Notes under the pieces: model-generated
What the model was told of the DNA's origin: nothing
Database searches by the model: none
Seen by the model: the letters and a program-made list of their open reading frames with translations, nothing else
In this document: positions 7,631-16,783 of the stretch, piece after piece
Position numbering within the stretch: position 1 is the first letter of the stretch
Layout: the number at the start of each line of letters is the position of its first letter
Translations under genes and position numbers: made by a program
NCBI GenBank assembly: GCA_024692715.1
Contig: JAILMH010000003.1
Span: 1-64,000, forward strand
DNA length: 64,000 nucleotides
Origin: Lachnospiraceae bacterium
GTDB lineage: Bacteria; Bacillota; Clostridia; Lachnospirales; Lachnospiraceae
Direction of reading: 5' to 3'

Positions 7631-9295
7631 TTAAGCAAGCTGTGTCAGCAGATTTTCAAGCATATCATTGACTACATTAAAGTAACGGCTGCTGGCATTA
7701 TACGCATTCTGATAACGTATCATCTTAGTGAGCTCTTCACTGTCTGATACACCCGCAACTGACTGACGTGCAGCTTCAACATTGTCAAGCTCCACATCCG
7801 CACTTTCTGACATATTTTTATAAATTGCTCCAAGGTCAGAATATGCATTAACGATACCTATGTAATAATCGCTGAATGTAAGCGGTGTCAAAGTGTCAGG
7901 CGTTAAAGTCTCATATTCATCTGTGAATATTGCAGCTAATGCATCTGCTGTATCCTGGTCTGTATCTGCCATATTTTTTTCTGAAACAAAACCGTTATTT
8001 ATCTTAGTTGGCTGCTCCAGAAGTATCTTATTAATTTTCAGGTTAGAACATGTATATGTTATATCCTGTCCGTGATAATCTGTCTCTGAAGAATCTATCG
8101 GCAAAAACAGGTCGTAATAATATACCCCTGCTGATGACAGATATGTACCTGTATCAAGAGCATCTCCATTTTCATCATACTGAGATACAGTCACATCATC
8201 ATCTTCTGTATGATTGAGCAGAGTATTTATCTTCGTAACGATTCCATTTACAAGGTTGTCTAAAAGCGCCTGCACAGAAGCAAGACTAGAAGAATCAACA
8301 TTTTCAAAGTTTTCAGAAGCTGTTCCTGACTGGGTTACGCCGTCGTCATCCTCATAGCTGTACGCATCGAGGTCCGCAAAAGTTCCTCTCTTGGTGCCTC
8401 TTGCTTCTATAAGTGCCCTCAGCGAGCCTTTATCCGTGCCCTGCTTCGCATTTCCTGCTGTTCCGTCATACACATCCATATCGTATGATTTCCAGCGCAC
8501 AGTATAGAAACCTGTAGATACGTCATCATCTTCAATCACAGCTTCCATCTCATTTACAAATCCGTGATTGACAAGAGTTTCCCCTTCAAACAATACTGTG
8601 ACGTATTTAAAGGCATCTTCGGTGTATTCGACTTTTCCATATGAAGAAAGTTCATCAAGGATAAGATCACGCTTATCTCTAAGGTCGTTTGCAGTCTCAA
8701 TACCGCCTGCCTCTGCAGTTGCGATCTGTATATTCAGATCATGGATCTGCTGGGCATACTCATTGATTGCCTCCACCTGATCTACTATCTGCTCATTCAG
8801 ATTATCCTGATAATCCGAAATCCCATTGTAGATATCCTGCGCACGTGTAAGAAATTCCTGTGCCTTAGTAATGACAGTATTTTCATTCGTCGCATCTGTA
8901 GAATTCTTTGCAAGCTCTATAAATGCATTCTTAAGCTCCTGCAATGACGTCTGAAATTCTTCACCCTCAAGCTCACCAAATAAAGTATTTATTTCAGTTA
9001 TAACTTCCGAATTTGTGGAATAGTAGGAAGATTTTCCATTACTGCTTCGATATTGAAGATCGAGAAAATAATCCCTTACAGCTCTTACCTGCATTATATC
9101 AACGCCGAGGCCTGTCTGTTTCGGACTAGTTGCTCCCTCATCAAATTTAAGATAAGTCATATCTCCCTGCGAAACCTGCTGACGTGTATATCCCGTCGTA
9201 TCTGTATTCGCAAGGTTATGTGCAGTTGTGTTCAAGGCATTCTGGCTAGTCTGAATGCCTGACACACCCCTGTATAATGCGCTCATAAGTGACAT
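7631..9295 (-). CDS. flgK: Flagellar hook-associated protein FlgK, canonical paralogue
   Basis: A 554-residue HAP1 homologue. The N-terminus MSLMSALYRGVSGIQTSQNA and the HNLANTDTTGYTRQQV motif are textbook FlgK; the NDLRDKRDLILDELSSYGKV block (about residue 205-225) and the C-terminal MIRYQNAYNASSRYFNVVND helix are also present. A GAGGGG site precedes the start. It lies 23 bases after flgN, which encodes its export chaperone, so this is probably the main FlgK. A second, more divergent flgK follows. Confidence 0.94.
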   Translation of the reverse strand: MSLMSALYRGVSGIQTSQNALNTTAHNLANTDTTGYTRQQVSQGDMTYLKFDEGATSPKQTGLGVDIMQVRAVRDYFLDLQYRSSNGKSSYYSTNSEVITEINTLFGELEGEEFQTSLQELKNAFIELAKNSTDATNENTVITKAQEFLTRAQDIYNGISDYQDNLNEQIVDQVEAINEYAQQIHDLNIQIATAEAGGIETANDLRDKRDLILDELSSYGKVEYTEDAFKYVTVLFEGETLVNHGFVNEMEAVIEDDDVSTGFYTVRWKSYDMDVYDGTAGNAKQGTDKGSLRALIEARGTKRGTFADLDAYSYEDDDGVTQSGTASENFENVDSSSLASVQALLDNLVNGIVTKINTLLNHTEDDDVTVSQYDENGDALDTGTYLSSAGVYYYDLFLPIDSSETDYHGQDITYTCSNLKINKILLEQPTKINNGFVSEKNMADTDQDTADALAAIFTDEYETLTPDTLTPLTFSDYYIGIVNAYSDLGAIYKNMSESADVELDNVEAARQSVAGVSDSEELTKMIRYQNAYNASSRYFNVVNDMLENLLTQLA

Positions 9296-9318
9296 TGATG
9301 TCCACCCCTCATTCTTTC

Positions 9319-9837
9319 TTACTGCTTCGCGTCAAAACCACCCTGAGCACCCCCAAGTACATCTCCTGCATTCGAAGCGTACCTGGTATAATTTCCTGTC
9401 TCCGGTCCGGCCCTCATAGACCGCTCCAAAGCCAGATTAAAATTTATCATATCCAGGGATTGGCGTATCAGCACACCGTTTTGCTCATTTACGAGTTTCA
9501 GATTGCTGACTGCTGTATTAAGCCTGTCACGAACTGATGCCAATGCATCATGTTCTTGCGGTCTCTTTTCCATTAACTGAATAAGATCCCTGAGCTTCAA
9601 AGTTTTAACATCCCTGTTTGTGACGTTAGCTATGTCTTTCATCACCCCTGCGCGTTTTTTATCAAGCGCTTCGACCCTAACTAACGTCTCTTGTTCTTCA
9701 TCCGTGATTTTTTGAAGTTCTTCCACTCCCCCCTTAACAATTATGGGGGTCTTTTTTTTGGCTAATTCTAGCAGCTCTGAGTACATATCTGCTTCCTGAT
9801 TAAGTACAGTTATCAGATCCTCCATTAAGGTTGCCAC
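9319..9837 (-). CDS. flgN: Flagellar export chaperone FlgN
   Basis: FlgN binds FlgK and FlgL before export. This 172-residue all-helical protein has the family-type N-terminus MEDLITVLNQEADMYSELLE, where a Leu/Glu-rich helix leads into a long coiled coil, and a disordered C-terminal tail. The start codon is GTG at 9837, placed 8 bases after a GAGG site. It sits between flgM and flgK as in other Gram-positive flagellar operons. Confidence 0.88.
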   Translation of the reverse strand: MATLMEDLITVLNQEADMYSELLELAKKKTPIIVKGGVEELQKITDEEQETLVRVEALDKKRAGVMKDIANVTNRDVKTLKLRDLIQLMEKRPQEHDALASVRDRLNTAVSNLKLVNEQNGVLIRQSLDMINFNLALERSMRAGPETGNYTRYASNAGDVLGGAQGGFDAKQ

Positions 9838-9870
9838 TTAAACTACCTCAGCTTTCTTCTGAATTAGTCC

Positions 9871-10149
9871 TCATGCAAGTTCATCTATCTTTGCCATGAG
9901 TTTGTCAGCAAATGACTCACCCGACACATCATAAGTTCCGGCATCGATCTTTGCCTTCAGCGGAGCCGTTAAATCTTCTCTAACGTCCTGCGCATCAGCA
10001 ACAGCCTTTTTTGCTGTCTGCAGATCATGTCCAAATTCTGAAAGTTCCAAGGCATCTTTAGCAGATGAAGCAGCTGATGTACTGTTTACTTTATTAGTCT
10101 TCTGCTTTCCGTAAATCTGCATTACCTGATTATAAGCTTCTACACGCAT
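9871..10149 (-). CDS. flgM: Anti-sigma-28 factor FlgM
   Basis: FlgM binds the flagellar sigma factor until the hook is complete. The 92-residue protein begins MRVEAYNQVMQIYGKQK, typical for Gram-positive FlgM, and has a sigma-binding C-terminal half (VREDLTAPLKAKIDAGTYDVSGESFADKL) in which the I-x-x-G-x-Y-x-V block is conserved. A strong AGGAGG site precedes the ATG. It is the first gene of the late operon and lies behind a near-perfect sigma-28 promoter, so it is probably induced by the factor it inhibits. Confidence 0.93.
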   Translation of the reverse strand: MRVEAYNQVMQIYGKQKTNKVNSTSAASSAKDALELSEFGHDLQTAKKAVADAQDVREDLTAPLKAKIDAGTYDVSGESFADKLMAKIDELA

Positions 10150-10237
10150 ATCCGACTCCTCCTTTCTGACAGGATTTCATAAGTCTCCTCATTTAATCAA
10201 CAGCCTGGGCACTGCCGTTAAAATCTTTACACATTAC

Positions 10238-10264
10238 TTATCGGAGAATTATGTCTTTTCTTTA
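10238..10264 (-). promoter_or_regulatory. Sigma-28 (FliA/SigD) promoter of the flgM-csrA operon
   Basis: On the minus strand TAAA is followed by exactly 15 bases and then TCCGATAA, matching the flagellar sigma consensus TAAA-N15-GCCGATAA at all but one position. It lies 89 bases upstream of the flgM start. Confidence 0.9.
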
Positions 10265-10570
10265 GTTCAATAAATGTAAAAAATTTTTAAGCTTCTGTGA
10301 AAAATTTAGGTAATTTTGTATACAATATTTTTCATTCATTTAACAATCTGTCGTGACTTTGTATATCATTTGCTTGTGTTACCCCTATTATCGGTATGAC
10401 TACTCGTTTTCTAAATCCATTTTATGCGATTTTATCACTTATTTAAGTTTTTTCAGATTTGTGCAATTGTTTGTTACATAGTTTTCATTCTCTCAAAACA
10501 CCTTTTGGGTATAGTCCTGGACTTAATTTTATTTTTGTGTGCGAAGCCTGACGAAATGCAGTTGTACAAG
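10265..10570. other. AT-rich gene-free spacer between flgM promoter and nrdG terminator
   Basis: No frame here looks coding. On the minus strand a second sigma-28-like element is present: TAGA, 14 bases, then ACCGATAA (10388-10413). No tRNA or long repeat is visible. Confidence 0.6.
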
Positions 10571-10601
10571 TAAAAAAGGAATGATCCATCCGACCATTCC
10601 T
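10571..10601 (-). terminator. Terminator after nrdG
   Basis: AGGAATG and CATTCCT flank a short interior; on the minus strand the stem is followed by six T residues (CATTCCTTTTTTA). It lies 16 bases beyond the nrdG stop. Confidence 0.8.
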
Positions 10602-10616
10602 CTTACTTGCCTGAAT

Positions 10617-11147
10617 TTAACGAAATTCTTCGTTCCAGACAGGACTATTTTCTCTCAATGAACTCTGCACATCAAGAATACGCTGATTGCTGCTTCCCCT
10701 AAACTTAAGCATAAGATTTTTCTTATCGAGATGAAATTCACCATCTACAAGGCAATCTATATTGCTGAGAAGTTCATTGGTATACTCTGTGTGACAGGCT
10801 TTATTTTCCGGATCTGTCAGTTCCTCAAAAGTATATCCGGAATATATCCAGATATTTTTTTCCGGAAGTTTCTCACGTATCCTCTTTATAAGATGAAGTA
10901 CATGCGGCTGATTTTCCGGCTCCATAGGTTCTCCGCCAAGACACGTAAACCCGGCAATGTAGTTTGGCTCAAGTGACCTCAGAATCTCATCCTCCAGGTC
11001 AGTGTTAAACTCCTCACCAAAGTCAAAGGACCATGTTTCAGGCTGAAAACAACCCTCGCAGTGGTGTCTGCAGCCTGAAACAAAAAGTGATGTTCTTACG
11101 CCCGGGCCATTGGCAATATCGCAGTATTTAATGTTTCCGTAGTTCAT
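10617..11147 (-). CDS. nrdG: Anaerobic ribonucleotide reductase activating enzyme NrdG
   Basis: NrdG is a radical SAM enzyme that generates the glycyl radical on NrdD. The 176-residue protein has the [4Fe-4S] cluster motif CRHHCEGC (C-x3-C-x2-C) near residues 26-33, preceded by GPGVRTSLFVSGC, and the TCLGGEPMEPENQ segment that follows in this family. The start lies 15 bases after the nrdD stop with an AAGGAG site, so both are co-transcribed. It functions only under anaerobic conditions. Confidence 0.96.
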   Translation of the reverse strand: MNYGNIKYCDIANGPGVRTSLFVSGCRHHCEGCFQPETWSFDFGEEFNTDLEDEILRSLEPNYIAGFTCLGGEPMEPENQPHVLHLIKRIREKLPEKNIWIYSGYTFEELTDPENKACHTEYTNELLSNIDCLVDGEFHLDKKNLMLKFRGSSNQRILDVQSSLRENSPVWNEEFR

Positions 11148-11162
11148 AAAACGCTCTGCTCC

Positions 11163-13334
11163 TTACAGGTGAAGAACTCTTTCCTTAATTTCCTGTGTAC
11201 GTCCCTGATTCCAGAACTGTGTTCCGATGTATCCGCATGTACGACGGGCAACATTCATCTTGTCCTGATTACGGTTGTGGCAACACGGGCACTCCCATAC
11301 AAGCTTTCCTGTCTCATCATCCTTTACGATCTGAATCTCTCCTTCATAACCGCATACCTGACAGTAATCACTCTTAGTATTAAGCTCAGCATACATGATA
11401 TTGTTGTAAATATACTGCATGACTGAAAGAACCGCATCGATGTTGTTGTTCATATTAGGAACTTCAACATAACTGATAGCTCCGCCCGGTGAAAGCTCCT
11501 GGAACTGAGACTCAAACTTAAGCTTGGCAAACGCATCGATATTCTCTGTTACGTGTACATGATAGCTGTTTGTGATGTAGTTCTTATCTGTAACGCCTTC
11601 AATGATTCCAAATCTTCTCTGAAGCTTCTTTGAGAACTCATAAGTAGTTGACTCAAGCGGTGTTCCATAAAGGCTGAAGCTGATATTTGTCTCTTCCTTC
11701 CACTCGTTACACTTATCATTGAGGTGCTGCATTACTTCGAGAGCGAATGATGTACCCGGCTCCTGAGTATGTGAGCATCCCTTCATATAACGTGTCATCT
11801 CGCAGATACCGGCGTATCCGAGAGAGATTGTTGAGTAGTTATTGAAAAGCATCTTATCAATAGTTTCACCCTTCTTGAGACGTGCAAGCGCACCATACTG
11901 CCAAAGAAGAGGTGCAACGTCTGAAGGTGTTCCGATAAGTCTCTCATGGCGGCACATAAGAGCTCTCTTACAAAGATCAAGCCTTTCATCAAGGATCTTC
12001 CAGAATTTATCCTCGTCTCTGCCTGATGAACATGCAACATCTACAAGATTGATAGTGCAGACACCCTGATTGAATCTTCCGTAGTATTTATGCTTTCCGT
12101 TCTCTCCAAGGCCTTCTTTATCCGGTGTAAGGAAGCTTCTGCATCCCATACATGGATATACATCGCCCTTGAGCTCTTTCATGATCTTCGCAGAGATGTA
12201 GTCAGGAACCATACGCTTTGCAGTACACTTGGCTGCAAGCTCTGTAAGGTACCAGTACTTTGAACCCTCTGTGACATTATCTTCATCAAGAACATAGATA
12301 AGCTTAGGGAATGCAGGTGTGATAAATACACCCTTTTCGTTCTTAACACCGGTCATTCTCTGCTTAAGCATTTCCTCGATAACGAGTGCAAGGTCTTCTC
12401 TTGTCTGACCTTCAGGCACTTCATCAAGATACATAAATACTGTAACGAACGGAGCCTGTCCATTTGTTGTCATCAGTGTGATGACCTGATACTGGATCAC
12501 CTGTACTCCATCCTTGATCTCTTTTCTTACTCTCATTTCAGCAATAGCATTGATCTGCTCATCTGTTGCTGAAATATTCTCTGCCTCAAGCTCTTTTCTT
12601 ACTGCTTTACGATAATTCTGACGGCTTACATCTACGAAAGGTACAAGATGTGACAGTGTGATAGACTGTCCGCCGTACTGTGAACTTGCAACCTGCGCAA
12701 TGATCTGTGTCGCAATGTTGCAGGCTGTTCTAAAGGAATGTGGCTTCTCGATAAGTGTCTCTGAAATAACTGTACCGTTCTGAAGCATGTCCTCAAGATT
12801 AACCAGATCGCAGTTATGAATCTGCTGTGATACGTAGTCGAGATCATGTACGTGAATGATCCCCTTGTCATTCGCATCCATGATATCTGCAGGCATGAAG
12901 AAACGACGTGCAAGATCCTTTGAAACCTCTCCGGCCATATAATCTCTCTGAGTTGAAGCAAGTACAGGGTTCTTGTTTGAATTTTCCTGCTTTACATCCT
13001 CATTTTTGAAGCTTATAAGAGAGAGAATTTTATCATCAGTAGTGTTGGACTTACGCACAAGCGCTCTCTTATAGCGGTATGTGATGTACTTTCTGGCAAG
13101 TTCGTATTTTCCTGCCTTCATGATCTCGTCTTCTACCTGATCCTGAATCTCTTCCACGTTCATGGCTCTGGTCATTTCATTGCAGTGATCTTCAACATGA
13201 TTCTCGAGAACTCTGATCTCTTCCTCAGTCATTCTTGACCCTTCGGTCACTTCTCTGTTAGCCTTGAGAACTGCCGCAACGATCTTCTCACCGTCGAATT
13301 CGACTTCTTCGCCATTTCGCTTGATAATGTTCAT
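11163..13334 (-). CDS. nrdD: Anaerobic (class III) ribonucleoside-triphosphate reductase NrdD
   Basis: NrdD reduces ribonucleoside triphosphates to deoxy forms using a glycyl radical. The 723-residue protein begins with an ATP-cone domain (IIKRNGEEVEFDGEKIV, residues 3-90) that senses ATP/dATP. Near the C-terminus are two CxxC pairs (CQVCGYEG and CPCC), the zinc site, followed by the glycyl radical signature RTCGYIGTQ, in which the Gly of CGY (about residue 701) should carry the radical. nrdG follows 15 bases downstream. Two NrdR boxes lie about 115-160 bases upstream, so repression by NrdR is expected. Confidence 0.97.
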   Translation of the reverse strand: MNIIKRNGEEVEFDGEKIVAAVLKANREVTEGSRMTEEEIRVLENHVEDHCNEMTRAMNVEEIQDQVEDEIMKAGKYELARKYITYRYKRALVRKSNTTDDKILSLISFKNEDVKQENSNKNPVLASTQRDYMAGEVSKDLARRFFMPADIMDANDKGIIHVHDLDYVSQQIHNCDLVNLEDMLQNGTVISETLIEKPHSFRTACNIATQIIAQVASSQYGGQSITLSHLVPFVDVSRQNYRKAVRKELEAENISATDEQINAIAEMRVRKEIKDGVQVIQYQVITLMTTNGQAPFVTVFMYLDEVPEGQTREDLALVIEEMLKQRMTGVKNEKGVFITPAFPKLIYVLDEDNVTEGSKYWYLTELAAKCTAKRMVPDYISAKIMKELKGDVYPCMGCRSFLTPDKEGLGENGKHKYYGRFNQGVCTINLVDVACSSGRDEDKFWKILDERLDLCKRALMCRHERLIGTPSDVAPLLWQYGALARLKKGETIDKMLFNNYSTISLGYAGICEMTRYMKGCSHTQEPGTSFALEVMQHLNDKCNEWKEETNISFSLYGTPLESTTYEFSKKLQRRFGIIEGVTDKNYITNSYHVHVTENIDAFAKLKFESQFQELSPGGAISYVEVPNMNNNIDAVLSVMQYIYNNIMYAELNTKSDYCQVCGYEGEIQIVKDDETGKLVWECPCCHNRNQDKMNVARRTCGYIGTQFWNQGRTQEIKERVLHL

Positions 13335-13425
13335 GTTTTCCCTCGTCTCCTATTACATAATTTTCTAAGCGCAGAACGTCCTTTCTGCCACTTTGTTACC
13401 AGTAAAGTTTCTGCAGGCAGTACAC

Positions 13426-13445
13426 AAGCCGGCAAAAGCCGGCTT
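13426..13445. repeat. Perfect short inverted repeat in the nrdD leader
   Basis: AAGCCGGC, four A residues, GCCGGCTT: a perfect 8-bp stem with a 4-base loop. There is no T-run after it on the minus strand. It lies between the NrdR boxes and the nrdD start and could be a leader hairpin that stabilises the message. Confidence 0.5.
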
Positions 13446-13448
13446 ACT

Positions 13449-13496
13449 ACACTAAATATTGTATGCACATGTCAAAAGCTTTACTAAATATTGCGT
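13449..13496 (-). promoter_or_regulatory. Tandem NrdR boxes with embedded -35 of the nrdDG promoter
   Basis: Two copies of the core ACTAAATATTG (boxes 13449-13464 and 13481-13496) lie 32 bp apart centre to centre, the three-turn spacing known for NrdR box pairs. They resemble the NrdR consensus acaCwAtATaTwGtgt. A perfect -35 TTGACA (minus strand, 13470-13475) lies between them, so the gene-proximal box would cover the -10 region. Confidence 0.85.
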
Positions 13497-13539
13497 ATTT
13501 ATAATAACTCAATATCTGCATGTTGTGAAGTGGTCAATT

Positions 13540-13612
13540 TTAACAAAAAATAAAATAAGCGTCATTGAATCTTCTACTTGATTTTTTCAAAATGATTCAA
13601 AGACGCTTATTT
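13540..13612 (-). terminator. Terminator after glnN
   Basis: On the minus strand AAATAAGCGTC plus TTGAATC pairs with GATTCAA plus GACGCTTATTT across a 20-base loop, followed by TTTATTTTTTG. The stem is nearly perfect with one mismatch in the middle. Confidence 0.8.
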
Positions 13613-13649
13613 TTACTGACTTAGAACAATTGCACTAACCCCTTATAAT

Positions 13650-15761
13650 TTATACTTCAAAAAGAAGATCACCATATGAAGGCATCGGCCAATAGTCTTT
13701 ATCAACGATCATCTCAAGACGATCTATAGGTGCGCGAAGAGCCGCCATATCTGCCTTTACCACATCTCTGCAGAACTCAGCACTCTCTCTTACATCACCT
13801 TTGCTCACTGCCTCGGCATCATCATCAATAAGCTTCTGAAGGGCATTCTTTGCCTCTATCGTAAGGTCTGTTACTTCATAGAGAATTTCCTTTGCTGCTG
13901 TATCATCAGCACCTGCATCTCTAAGCTCCTTAACAGTTTCAGCAAGCACCTTTGAGTACTTGAGACATGAAGGAATAAGCGACTTTGAAGCCATATCGAT
14001 CATTGTTCTCGCTTCGATATTTACCTCTTTCGCATAGCCCTCATACTTGATCTCCTGACGAGACTCAAGTTCTTCTTTGGTAAAAATGCCGAATTTTTCA
14101 AACAGCTTAATTGATTTTTCAGAAGTAAGGCATTCATATGCATCAACCGATGACTTAAGATTTGGAAGGCCACGTCTTTCAGCCTCCTCGATCCATTCAT
14201 CAGAGTATCCGTTTCCGTTGAATACTATTCTCTGATGCTCTGTCGCATACTTCTTAATGAGGTTGTGTACTTCAATATCGAAGTTCTCAGCCTTTTCAAG
14301 TACATCGCTGGCTTCAGCAAATGCCTCGGCTACGATGGTATTAAGAATAATGTTCGGCGGAGCGATAGATTCACTTGAGCCGACCATTCTGAATTCAAAT
14401 TTATTTCCTGTAAATGCAAATGGTGAAGTACGGTTACGATCTGTGGCATCCTTCATGAAATCCGGAAGGGTACGCACACCTGTCTCCATCTTCTCACCCT
14501 GCTTTGAGCTTGTAGCCATACCGGTCGATATGAGCTGTGAAAGCACATCCTGAAGCTGCTCACCGACAAAAGCAGAAACAACTGCCGGCGGTGCCTCGTT
14601 TGCACCAAGTCTGTAGTCATTGCCAACAGAAGCTGCTGACTCACGAAGAAGATCTGCGTGCTCGTCCACTGCCTTTAAGATACATGTCAGAACAAGGAGG
14701 AACTGTACGTTGTCGTGAGGTGTATCTCCAGGCTCGAGAAGGTTGATACCGTCATCAGTAACGATGCTCCAGTTATCATGCTTACCTGAGCCGTTAACTC
14801 CGGCAAATGGCTTTTCATGGAGAAGGCAGGTCATTCCCTGACGTTCTGCTACTTTCTTCATTACCTCCATGGTAAGCTGGTTTGCATCAACTGCAACGTT
14901 ACAATCTGAGTAGATCGGTGCAAGCTCATGCTGTCCCGGTGCAACCTCGTTATGCTGAGTCTTTGCCGGAATTCCGAGCTTCCAGAGCTCTTCGTTGAGC
15001 ACCTTCATAAATGCTGCAACTCTTTCTCTTATAACACCAAAATACTGGTCATCAAGCTCCTGACCCTTTGGAGGCATAGCTCCGAAGAGGGTGTGGCCTG
15101 TATAAATAAGGTCTTTTCTCTGCAGGAAACGTTCGCGGTCCACAAGGAAGTACTCCTGCTCCGCTCCGACTGATGGCTTTACACTCTTTGAAGTAGTATT
15201 GCCAAAAAGTCGTATAAGTCTAAGTGTCTGGGTATTAAGAGCCTCCATAGAGCGAAGAAGAGGCGTCTTCATATCCAGTGATTCACCTGTGTAAGAGCAG
15301 AATGCTGTCGGAATGCAGAGAATAGCTCCCGCTGCATCGTGTCTTACAAAAGCCGGAGAAGTGCAGTCCCATGCCGTATATCCTCTGGCTTCAAAGGTTG
15401 ATCTGATTCCGCCTGACGGGAAGGAAGAGGCATCAGGCTCACTCTTTATGAGCTCTTTACCGGAGAACTCAAGTATAACCGTTCCATCCTTTCTCACAGG
15501 AGAGATAAATGAGTCATGCTTCTCTGCTGTAATACCTGTAAGGGGCTGAAACCAGTGTGTATAGTGAGTTGCGCCTCTCTCAATAGCCCATTCCTTCATT
15601 GCATGCGCAACGACATCCGCAAGATCCGGGGCAAGTTCTTTGCCCTCATCGATCGTGCGGCGAAGCTCTTTGTAATACTTCTTCGGAAGTCGTTCTCTCA
15701 TCACGGTGTCATTAAATACATCTTCGCCAAAAATCTCAGCGATGTTGACGTTTTCGCTCAT
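13650..15761 (-). CDS. glnN: Glutamine synthetase type III
   Basis: GSIII makes glutamine from glutamate, ammonia and ATP. At 703 residues this belongs to the long type III class rather than the 450-residue GSI. The N-terminal half has the GSIII region (THYTHWFQPLTGITAEKHDSF, about residues 75-95); the catalytic core includes GAEQEYFL, HNEVAPGQHELAPIY and NGSGKHDNWS, which supply metal and glutamate ligands. The track start at 15773 precedes the GGAGGA site, so translation begins at 15761 (MSENVN). The gene is a monocistronic unit with its own promoter and terminator. Confidence 0.96.
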   Translation of the reverse strand: MSENVNIAEIFGEDVFNDTVMRERLPKKYYKELRRTIDEGKELAPDLADVVAHAMKEWAIERGATHYTHWFQPLTGITAEKHDSFISPVRKDGTVILEFSGKELIKSEPDASSFPSGGIRSTFEARGYTAWDCTSPAFVRHDAAGAILCIPTAFCSYTGESLDMKTPLLRSMEALNTQTLRLIRLFGNTTSKSVKPSVGAEQEYFLVDRERFLQRKDLIYTGHTLFGAMPPKGQELDDQYFGVIRERVAAFMKVLNEELWKLGIPAKTQHNEVAPGQHELAPIYSDCNVAVDANQLTMEVMKKVAERQGMTCLLHEKPFAGVNGSGKHDNWSIVTDDGINLLEPGDTPHDNVQFLLVLTCILKAVDEHADLLRESAASVGNDYRLGANEAPPAVVSAFVGEQLQDVLSQLISTGMATSSKQGEKMETGVRTLPDFMKDATDRNRTSPFAFTGNKFEFRMVGSSESIAPPNIILNTIVAEAFAEASDVLEKAENFDIEVHNLIKKYATEHQRIVFNGNGYSDEWIEEAERRGLPNLKSSVDAYECLTSEKSIKLFEKFGIFTKEELESRQEIKYEGYAKEVNIEARTMIDMASKSLIPSCLKYSKVLAETVKELRDAGADDTAAKEILYEVTDLTIEAKNALQKLIDDDAEAVSKGDVRESAEFCRDVVKADMAALRAPIDRLEMIVDKDYWPMPSYGDLLFEV

Positions 15762-15810
15762 GTGTTCCTCCATAAAAAGACCTATATGAATTTATTTAAT
15801 TACCGTACCG

Positions 15811-15839
15811 ATTATAAAACAATATTTTGTATACGTCCA
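15811..15839 (-). promoter_or_regulatory. SigA-type promoter of glnN
   Basis: On the minus strand TGGACG, 17 bases, then a perfect TATAAT. The -35 matches TTGACA at four of six positions. It lies about 50 bases upstream of the glnN start. Confidence 0.75.
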
Positions 15840-15856
15840 CACAAAAGTTTACTACA

Positions 15857-16783
15857 CTAAAGTCTTATCCAACCGTCTATATGTTTGATATCACTGTCTT
15901 TATCAGAAATATAGCTCTTTGGATAAACAACTATTGCGTTTTCGTTATCATTCAAAAGTCCGGCCCATTCCGAGAACGTAGAATTGGCCGTGATATTGTG
16001 TCGGCACCTGCTCATGAGCAGCATATCGATATAACTTTTATCATCATCATTTCCCGTAACGATACGTTTATTTTCAAGCCAGCCGAAATTCTCTTCCAGA
16101 AATTCCTTATCATCTGAAAAAAGAAAATATCTGGGATTTTCGACTCTGCTCTCAATAAGCTCCACCGCTTTTTTATAATACTCCATCGGCATACTTAAAA
16201 AGCCCTGTTCTGCCCCTGTAGTAAGGTAATCACCTCTCCTTACGTGGATAGATACCGAGCTGCACGAGCTGATGTCTTTTAAGATATCATCATTTTCATC
16301 TCCGATGGAATGCAGATCAAAGCTCAGCGCTTTCCTCAGTTCCTTAAGATTGTCCTTATAGTAATCTTCTTTCAGAAAATAGCCTGTGATATACACGTTC
16401 TTCGAACAGTCTATATTATCGACTTTCTCCTTGAGTACATCCTCGTCTTCACGTCCTGTTTCGCTGATGCGCTGCTTTTCAAAATGTTTTCCGGCAAACA
16501 GTCTTACGATCCGGTTTATATACCTCACCTTTTCACTGGTCTGTGGAAAAACTCCCGAGCATTTGAAAGCTTCAAGCTCACTGGCCTCCTCAAAGACAAA
16601 GTCTTTGTTGTCAACTCTCTTAAAAAGCTTATTCAGCTCAAAGCCCTGATGGGCATCATTCCATTTATACCAGCTTGTATCAGCCAACACCTTCGTTTCC
16701 GGATATTTTTTCCGAAGATATGTATAAAAGGCATACTGAAACATCTGATTTCCTAATCCGCTTGTAAATCTGAGAACAATCAT
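15857..16783 (-). CDS. Family 11 glycosyltransferase (alpha-1,2-fucosyltransferase-like)
   Basis: The protein (308 residues) has the GT11 signature set: FTSGLGNQMFQYAFYTYL at residues 6-23, the GDP-fucose-binding motif SIHVRRGDYL near residue 165 and NSTFSEWAGLL near residue 270. Enzymes of this family transfer fucose from GDP-fucose in alpha-1,2 linkage to galactose-type acceptors, usually in O-antigen or capsule repeats. Its start overlaps the preceding glycosyltransferase gene by 4 bases. It is the last gene of the glycan cluster. The acceptor is unknown. Confidence 0.9.
   Translation of the reverse strand: MIVLRFTSGLGNQMFQYAFYTYLRKKYPETKVLADTSWYKWNDAHQGFELNKLFKRVDNKDFVFEEASELEAFKCSGVFPQTSEKVRYINRIVRLFAGKHFEKQRISETGREDEDVLKEKVDNIDCSKNVYITGYFLKEDYYKDNLKELRKALSFDLHSIGDENDDILKDISSCSSVSIHVRRGDYLTTGAEQGFLSMPMEYYKKAVELIESRVENPRYFLFSDDKEFLEENFGWLENKRIVTGNDDDKSYIDMLLMSRCRHNITANSTFSEWAGLLNDNENAIVVYPKSYISDKDSDIKHIDGWIRL

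Noticed and set aside
10265-10570. Possible small gene or ncRNA in the flgM-nrdG spacer
   Set aside because: Apart from a second sigma-28-like element, no coding frame or stable hairpin could be supported.
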